NCBI GenBank assembly: GCA_026983715.1
Contig: JALSTM010000190.1
Coordinates: 1 to 45,627 of the forward strand
Length of the DNA: 45,627 bases
Source of the DNA: Desulfobacterales bacterium
Lineage (GTDB): Bacteria; Desulfobacterota; Syntrophobacteria; B119-G9
Reading direction: 5' to 3'
Shown: in pieces, positions 42,001 to 45,627 of the stretch
Position numbering within the stretch: the first letter of the stretch is position 1
Layout of the letters: every line of letters starts with the position of its first letter
Notes under the pieces: model-generated
Database searches by the model: none
Told to the model about the DNA's origin: nothing
Seen by the model: the letters and a program-made list of their open reading frames with translations, nothing else
Position numbers and translations under genes: made by a program

Positions 42001-43383
42001 ATGTGTCCCAGCGAATGGAAAGAGGCCTTGCGTAACATACGAGACTCCCTGCCAGAAACTAGTGGTATGAAGGAAGACGAGTTCTTGAACTTTAACGACG
42101 TAGTCGAAACAAGCACAAACACCCTCAATAGAAGCCTCCAGAGGATTCTTGCCGAGGTTCAGGAGCTTTTTCAACAAAACAGGTGGGAAGATATTCTTGC
42201 ACTTATATATCCCGTGGAAGAGAAGTTTCCCGAGCTCTTAGATGCCGGGCTGGACACTGAAATAAGGTCTAAGGCAGGTTTTGCGCTTGGTCAACTAATG
42301 CGGTTCGATGAAGCGATAAGCGAGTTGTTGATTTGCGTAGAGAAAGAACCCGGTAATTTCTACCATCATAGCTCCCTGGCATATACTGCTTATAATTCGC
42401 TTTACGCAGCCCACAACAAGGAGATCTTCCTTCGTGGAGAACACCGGAAAAAAAGAATAGAACTTGCCCACAAACACTTCAAAAAAGCACAAGAACTCCG
42501 TCCTGATGGGGTAACAAACTTTTATCGCGAAGCAATGCTATACAAACAGATAGAAAACAAGCCGGAAAAATCGATTTATTTCTTTGAAAAGGCAGTAGAG
42601 AACTGGGAAAGGCTCGATGAAGAGGAGAAGAAATCCCGCGCTCAAGAACGTAAAAACTACATAAAGGCCCTGTATCAGCTTTCAAGTGCACTCTTGGCTA
42701 AAAAACTTCCTAGAAGCGCTCTAAAATTCCTCGAAAAATGCATCGACAAGGATAAAGAAAGTAATTTTGTTGAACCCCTTTTCAAGTACTTCGCCCTGGG
42801 AAAAATCAATTTCTATCTTAACAATTTCCAGGAAGCTAAAAACGCCTTGGAGTTCTCTCTTGCTTGTGCAGACGGCAAGCCTGTTGATTTTGTTTACGAA
42901 CTGCTTTCGAGAACTTTACTTGCCATGGGAAACGTTGAAGGGGCGGCAGAAACAATCCGCCGGGTGCCAGAGAAGAAAAGGCGCCCCTATTACCGCTGGA
43001 CCGAGGCAGATATACTTTGTGCTATGAAAGATTTTGACGGTGCACGCCAGGCACTTAAAAAGTCCATGGAAAGGGATAGAAGGTCGAGGCACAAAGCACT
43101 GATTCGCCTTGCTAAAATAGAATACCTTCTCGCGAATTATGAGAAGAGCCTTAAGTACGCCACGTCTGCCAGGGAATTCTTCTACGAAACCTGGAACGGT
43201 TTGCTGGACGATGCCATCTTCTACGAAGCTTTGAACCAGTACAGGTTGGGCGACCGGGAAAAAGCATTGGAGCTGGCAAGTAAACTAGAAAAAATCAACC
43301 CCCACTATCCCAAGCTTGGCCTCCTTCTAACGAGATTAAGAAAAAATCACGAGGGACATGAAGATGAAACGAGGCAATTTTGA
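42001..43383 (+). CDS. TPR repeat protein of the CAPP-Cas1 operon
   Basis: 460 residues, almost all helical, with several tetratricopeptide-like units: ALGQLMRFDEAISELLICVEK (about 95-115), LAHKHFKKAQELRPDG, IYFFEKAVENWERLDEE, LGKINFYLNNFQEAKNALEF and ALNQYRLGDREKALELASKLE. No catalytic motif seen. It is probably a cytosolic scaffold. It starts the operon behind a strong CGGAGG Shine-Dalgarno, and its 3' end overlaps the primase gene, so the two proteins are likely made together. The N-terminus of the primase also looks TPR-like, so a scaffold for primase-Cas1 assembly is a reasonable guess. Confidence 0.8.
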   Translation: MCPSEWKEALRNIRDSLPETSGMKEDEFLNFNDVVETSTNTLNRSLQRILAEVQELFQQNRWEDILALIYPVEEKFPELLDAGLDTEIRSKAGFALGQLMRFDEAISELLICVEKEPGNFYHHSSLAYTAYNSLYAAHNKEIFLRGEHRKKRIELAHKHFKKAQELRPDGVTNFYREAMLYKQIENKPEKSIYFFEKAVENWERLDEEEKKSRAQERKNYIKALYQLSSALLAKKLPRSALKFLEKCIDKDKESNFVEPLFKYFALGKINFYLNNFQEAKNALEFSLACADGKPVDFVYELLSRTLLAMGNVEGAAETIRRVPEKKRRPYYRWTEADILCAMKDFDGARQALKKSMERDRRSRHKALIRLAKIEYLLANYEKSLKYATSAREFFYETWNGLLDDAIFYEALNQYRLGDREKALELASKLEKINPHYPKLGLLLTRLRKNHEGHEDETRQF

Positions 43384-44980
43384 ACAAGAAGTGAAAAAAC
43401 AAACCGACACACCACTTGATTTTAGACTCCTCTTTGCAGGTCTCGAAAAGAGTATTCTAAACGGCGAAGACATAGAAAAATGTAATAAACTCCTCGAACG
43501 AGCGGATATTTGGAAAAAGCTCAACCCGGAAATGCGCCTACAGTGGGCCCGGCTTGCACAAATGGCCGGCAACGTGGAACTAGCCCTCGAAGTTATCGAA
43601 GATGTAAATAGAACAGCTCCCAATCTAGCCCAAGCGTGGAATGAGCATCTGGAACTTCTGTCCATACTTGAGAGAAAAGAAAAATTCATTCAGGTGCTAG
43701 CCATGGCCCGAAGGTACATCGGCGAACAGCAATATGAAAACTGGAGCGGAAAGTACAAAAATGCCCCTGAAACAGAGAGCCCTCCGGAAGATCCTGTACT
43801 TTCACCCTTTGAGAAATTAAGGACAAGGCAGGAAGCAATTGGTAGGTTCCTGGAACTTTTTTCGGGGAGAGAAGATTGCTTCGCTAGACAATGGGCAGAT
43901 AAGTCCGAAGGGAAACAGGGGTATGTCCCGGTTAGAAGGCCCATGATGGAAACAGACGTAGAAGAACACGTCTCCGGTAAAAAAACTTACGGTATCTATT
44001 TGCTCAGGTCTGATTCAACGGTCAAGGTGGCTGTTATCGATGTTGACATCGTTCAGAAGTTCAGAACTTCAAAGCTTCGAGGAGAAGATGTGGCGCTTAT
44101 TAAAAGAGAACGCTCATACCTCTTTTCCAGGATAGTGGAATTGAGCCAGGAGGCGGGACTTGAACCGGTAGCCGAGTTCAGCGGCTCAAAAGGTTACCAT
44201 TTCTGGTATTTCTTTAAAAAACCGGTTGATGCCGGAGTTGTCCGAGCCAGGCTAAAACAAATTACGTCTTTACTTCAAAAGGATCTAACGGCATTTCATC
44301 TGGAACTCTTTCCTAAGCAGGATAAAGTATCCGGAAAAGGCCTTGGAAACCTGGTAAAACTTCCTCTTGGCATCCATCGCCTCACAGGAAAGCGCTCATA
44401 CTTTATCGATTGTCCCGATAGGAACCTTGAAGCCCAGCTAAAATTTCTTCACAAAATAAAGCAGGTAGATCCCGCAGGCGTTAGTCCTCTGCACAGCGAT
44501 GTAAAAACCGGGGAAATCATGATCCACCCCAGGATGAAAGAGTGGGCGGAACAATACCCGGAATTGATGACTCTTGAGATGAAATGCGCTCCTTTAGGGC
44601 ATATTATAGCTTCTTGCCGGAGCGGAAACCAACTTTCGATGAGGGAAGAAAAGGTATTGTTCCAGACCATTGGTTTTCTCCCCAAAGCACGATCTTTACT
44701 GCACCACCTTCTGTCCATGGTCCCGGAGTATAATCCTCATATGGTTGACTACAAAATAAGCAGGTTGCGGGGAAAACCCCTGGGCTGCAGGAGAATACAC
44801 TCTCTTCTTGATTATACTGGAGATATCTGTACTTTTAGTAAAACCTATGAGTATCCGCATCCGCTTTTACACCTCGAACAATGGAAGGACGAAGCGCCAT
44901 CTGAGAAGATATCTGATTTGAACTCGGCACTGGAAAACCTTAAAGCAGCGATAAGCAGGGTGGAGGCCTTCTTGAAGTAA
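43364..44980 (+). CDS. CRISPR-associated primase-polymerase (CAPP, AEP superfamily)
   Basis: Archaeo-eukaryotic primase-type polymerase thought to make or extend DNA/RNA for CRISPR spacer acquisition. Residue numbers count from ATG 43358; GAGGG suits ATG 43364 (eight bases) better. Residues 30-130 are helical and TPR-like. The AEP core has motif I VIDVDI (Asp228, Asp230), motif II SGSKGYHFW (Ser277, His281) and the HLELFPKQ plus LGNLVKLPLGIH region that holds motif III and substrate contacts. A C-terminal PriL-like domain carries Cys410, Cys420, Cys477 and Cys491 (KCAPLG, ASCRSG, LGCRRIHSLL, DICTF), suited to a Zn or Fe-S site. It overlaps the TPR gene upstream and cas1 by one base (TAATG), a strong sign of one adaptation operon. 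TOTE-type primases are the nearest relatives. Confidence 0.85.
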   Translation: MKRGNFEQEVKKQTDTPLDFRLLFAGLEKSILNGEDIEKCNKLLERADIWKKLNPEMRLQWARLAQMAGNVELALEVIEDVNRTAPNLAQAWNEHLELLSILERKEKFIQVLAMARRYIGEQQYENWSGKYKNAPETESPPEDPVLSPFEKLRTRQEAIGRFLELFSGREDCFARQWADKSEGKQGYVPVRRPMMETDVEEHVSGKKTYGIYLLRSDSTVKVAVIDVDIVQKFRTSKLRGEDVALIKRERSYLFSRIVELSQEAGLEPVAEFSGSKGYHFWYFFKKPVDAGVVRARLKQITSLLQKDLTAFHLELFPKQDKVSGKGLGNLVKLPLGIHRLTGKRSYFIDCPDRNLEAQLKFLHKIKQVDPAGVSPLHSDVKTGEIMIHPRMKEWAEQYPELMTLEMKCAPLGHIIASCRSGNQLSMREEKVLFQTIGFLPKARSLLHHLLSMVPEYNPHMVDYKISRLRGKPLGCRRIHSLLDYTGDICTFSKTYEYPHPLLHLEQWKDEAPSEKISDLNSALENLKAAISRVEAFLK

Positions 44981-45627
44981 TGGAATCAATTTACGTGATA
45001 GAGCCCGGGGTTTATCTGCGGAGAGATGGTGAGTGCTTGAGGATTTTCAAGGGCACCGAGTCCATTGGTGAAATCCCTCTCAAGAATCTCAAAAAACTCA
45101 CGCTCATTGGGTATGTGTCTCTCAGTGGTGGTGTGCTGGACTTTCTCATACAAAACAGGATTGAAACCGTTTTTATGACACCCACGGGACGTTTCCGGGC
45201 GAGACTTGCCCTGGACGAACATCGTCATGTGGAACTCAGGAAAGCCCAGTACGTAAAGTTAAGTGAACCAGGGTTTGAATTGAGAACGGCCCGTACTATC
45301 GTGGCCGGAAAAACAAGGAATATGGCCAACTTTCTCTTATTGCGAGCAAGGCAGTATGGTGTGGACGAACTTCGACGGTATGCCGTAGCTCTGAAATCAA
45401 TGTCAAGATATTGCAGTTCTGTCAATGATCTTGAAAAGTTGCGTGGAATCGAAGGCAATGCTAGCCGCATATACTTCGAAGCGTTTCCGATGCTTATTAT
45501 AAATCCGCTTTTTGAGTTTCGGGGAAGAAACAGGAGACCACCGCTAGATCCCGTTAATGCAATGCTTTCTTTTGTTTACACGATGCTTACAAATGAAGTT
45601 CTCTCGGCCATAAATGCCTGCGGTCTT
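44980..45627 (+). CDS. cas1: CRISPR-associated endonuclease Cas1 (truncated by window end)
   Basis: Integrase that inserts new spacers into CRISPR arrays. The ATG at 44980 shares its A with the primase stop, and the frame is open for 216 codons to the last base, so the C-terminus lies outside. The N-terminal beta domain starts MESIYVIEPGVYLRRDGECL and includes IPLKNLKKLTLIG and LSGGVLDFLIQNRIETVFM, both Cas1-typical. Glu158 in GIEGNASRIYFEAF is the first metal-binding residue; the His and Asp/Glu that complete the site would follow the DPVNAMLSFVYTMLTNEV helix and are beyond the window. No reverse transcriptase domain is fused at its N-terminus. Confidence 0.93.
   Translation, partial: MESIYVIEPGVYLRRDGECLRIFKGTESIGEIPLKNLKKLTLIGYVSLSGGVLDFLIQNRIETVFMTPTGRFRARLALDEHRHVELRKAQYVKLSEPGFELRTARTIVAGKTRNMANFLLLRARQYGVDELRRYAVALKSMSRYCSSVNDLEKLRGIEGNASRIYFEAFPMLIINPLFEFRGRNRRPPLDPVNAMLSFVYTMLTNEVLSAINACGL

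Noticed and set aside
44980-45627. Reverse transcriptase fused to Cas1
   Set aside because: The protein begins directly with the Cas1 beta domain and the upstream gene is a primase, with no YxDD motif.
1-45627. tRNA, rRNA or CRISPR array
   Set aside because: No cloverleaf with a TTCRA loop, no rRNA-like stretch and no regularly spaced direct repeats were found.

Overview
The window looks like chromosomal DNA of a Gram-negative, hopanoid-making bacterium, most likely a deltaproteobacterium (Desulfobacterota, Syntrophobacter-like). This placement is inferred from the gene families: HpnN/HpnM/HpnH/HpnA with squalene-hopene cyclase, two TolC proteins, an Mla lipid transport operon, heptose kinase RfaE1, DUF4416, DUF116, and short dispersed repeats of a type common in that group. 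There is no rRNA or tRNA gene to confirm it.

Layout. 1-540: a small SEC-C gene broken by a one-base frameshift in an A-run, followed by two REP-like hairpins. 568-12241 (+): an envelope/hopanoid block of tolC, hpnN, hpnM, shc, hpnA, DUF116, hpnH, a CruF-like membrane protein and a PduO-type cobalamin adenosyltransferase, many with overlapping or abutting ends. 12276-17519: two adjacent family III CoA-transferase genes (-), an aspartate-type aminotransferase (-) and a hotdog thioesterase (+). 18013-24662: a second TolC (+), a cupin (-), and a minus-strand run ccdA - tlpA - PP2C phosphatase - FHA - glgC. 24892-30093: an FKBP-like Cys-tailed protein, recO (-), a histidine kinase ending in PilZ, rfaE1 and a DUF4416 gene. 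30107-34629 (-): an RsbW-like kinase and STAS switch leading into mlaF-mlaE-mlaD and a beta-CASP RNase. 34771-36091 (+): a Rieske protein and an SH3-coiled-coil-anchor protein, closed by a strong intrinsic terminator at 36324-36356.

36672-45627 (+) is the accessory, defence-like part and the most interesting. The first operon has four genes: a protein with a MazF/PemK-like C-terminus, an ECF-like sigma factor with a cysteine cluster, an anti-sigma-like protein joining a zinc-binding ZAS motif to a MazF-like domain, and a Lon-type Ser/Lys protease domain with no AAA+ motor fused to TPR repeats. After a 440-bp gap comes a TPR protein - CRISPR-associated primase-polymerase (CAPP) - Cas1 operon, with cas1 running off the window end. 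The part list of the first operon (protease, MazF-like anti-sigma, ECF sigma) matches the logic of the type III CRISPR CalpL/CalpT/CalpS pathway, but TPRs stand where CalpL has a cyclic-nucleotide-sensing SAVED domain. This may be a related but distinct protease-triggered transcription switch beside a CRISPR adaptation module. That reading is inference from motifs and gene order.

Repeats cross the region: a 97-bp element in two inverted copies (15510-15606 and 35252-35348, about 84% identical), a REP-like hairpin in three copies (317, 435, 41601), and a MITE-like 'CATTGCGAGG ... CTCGCAATGA' family (2182, 17697, and a partial copy near 20283). No CRISPR array, tRNA or rRNA was seen.
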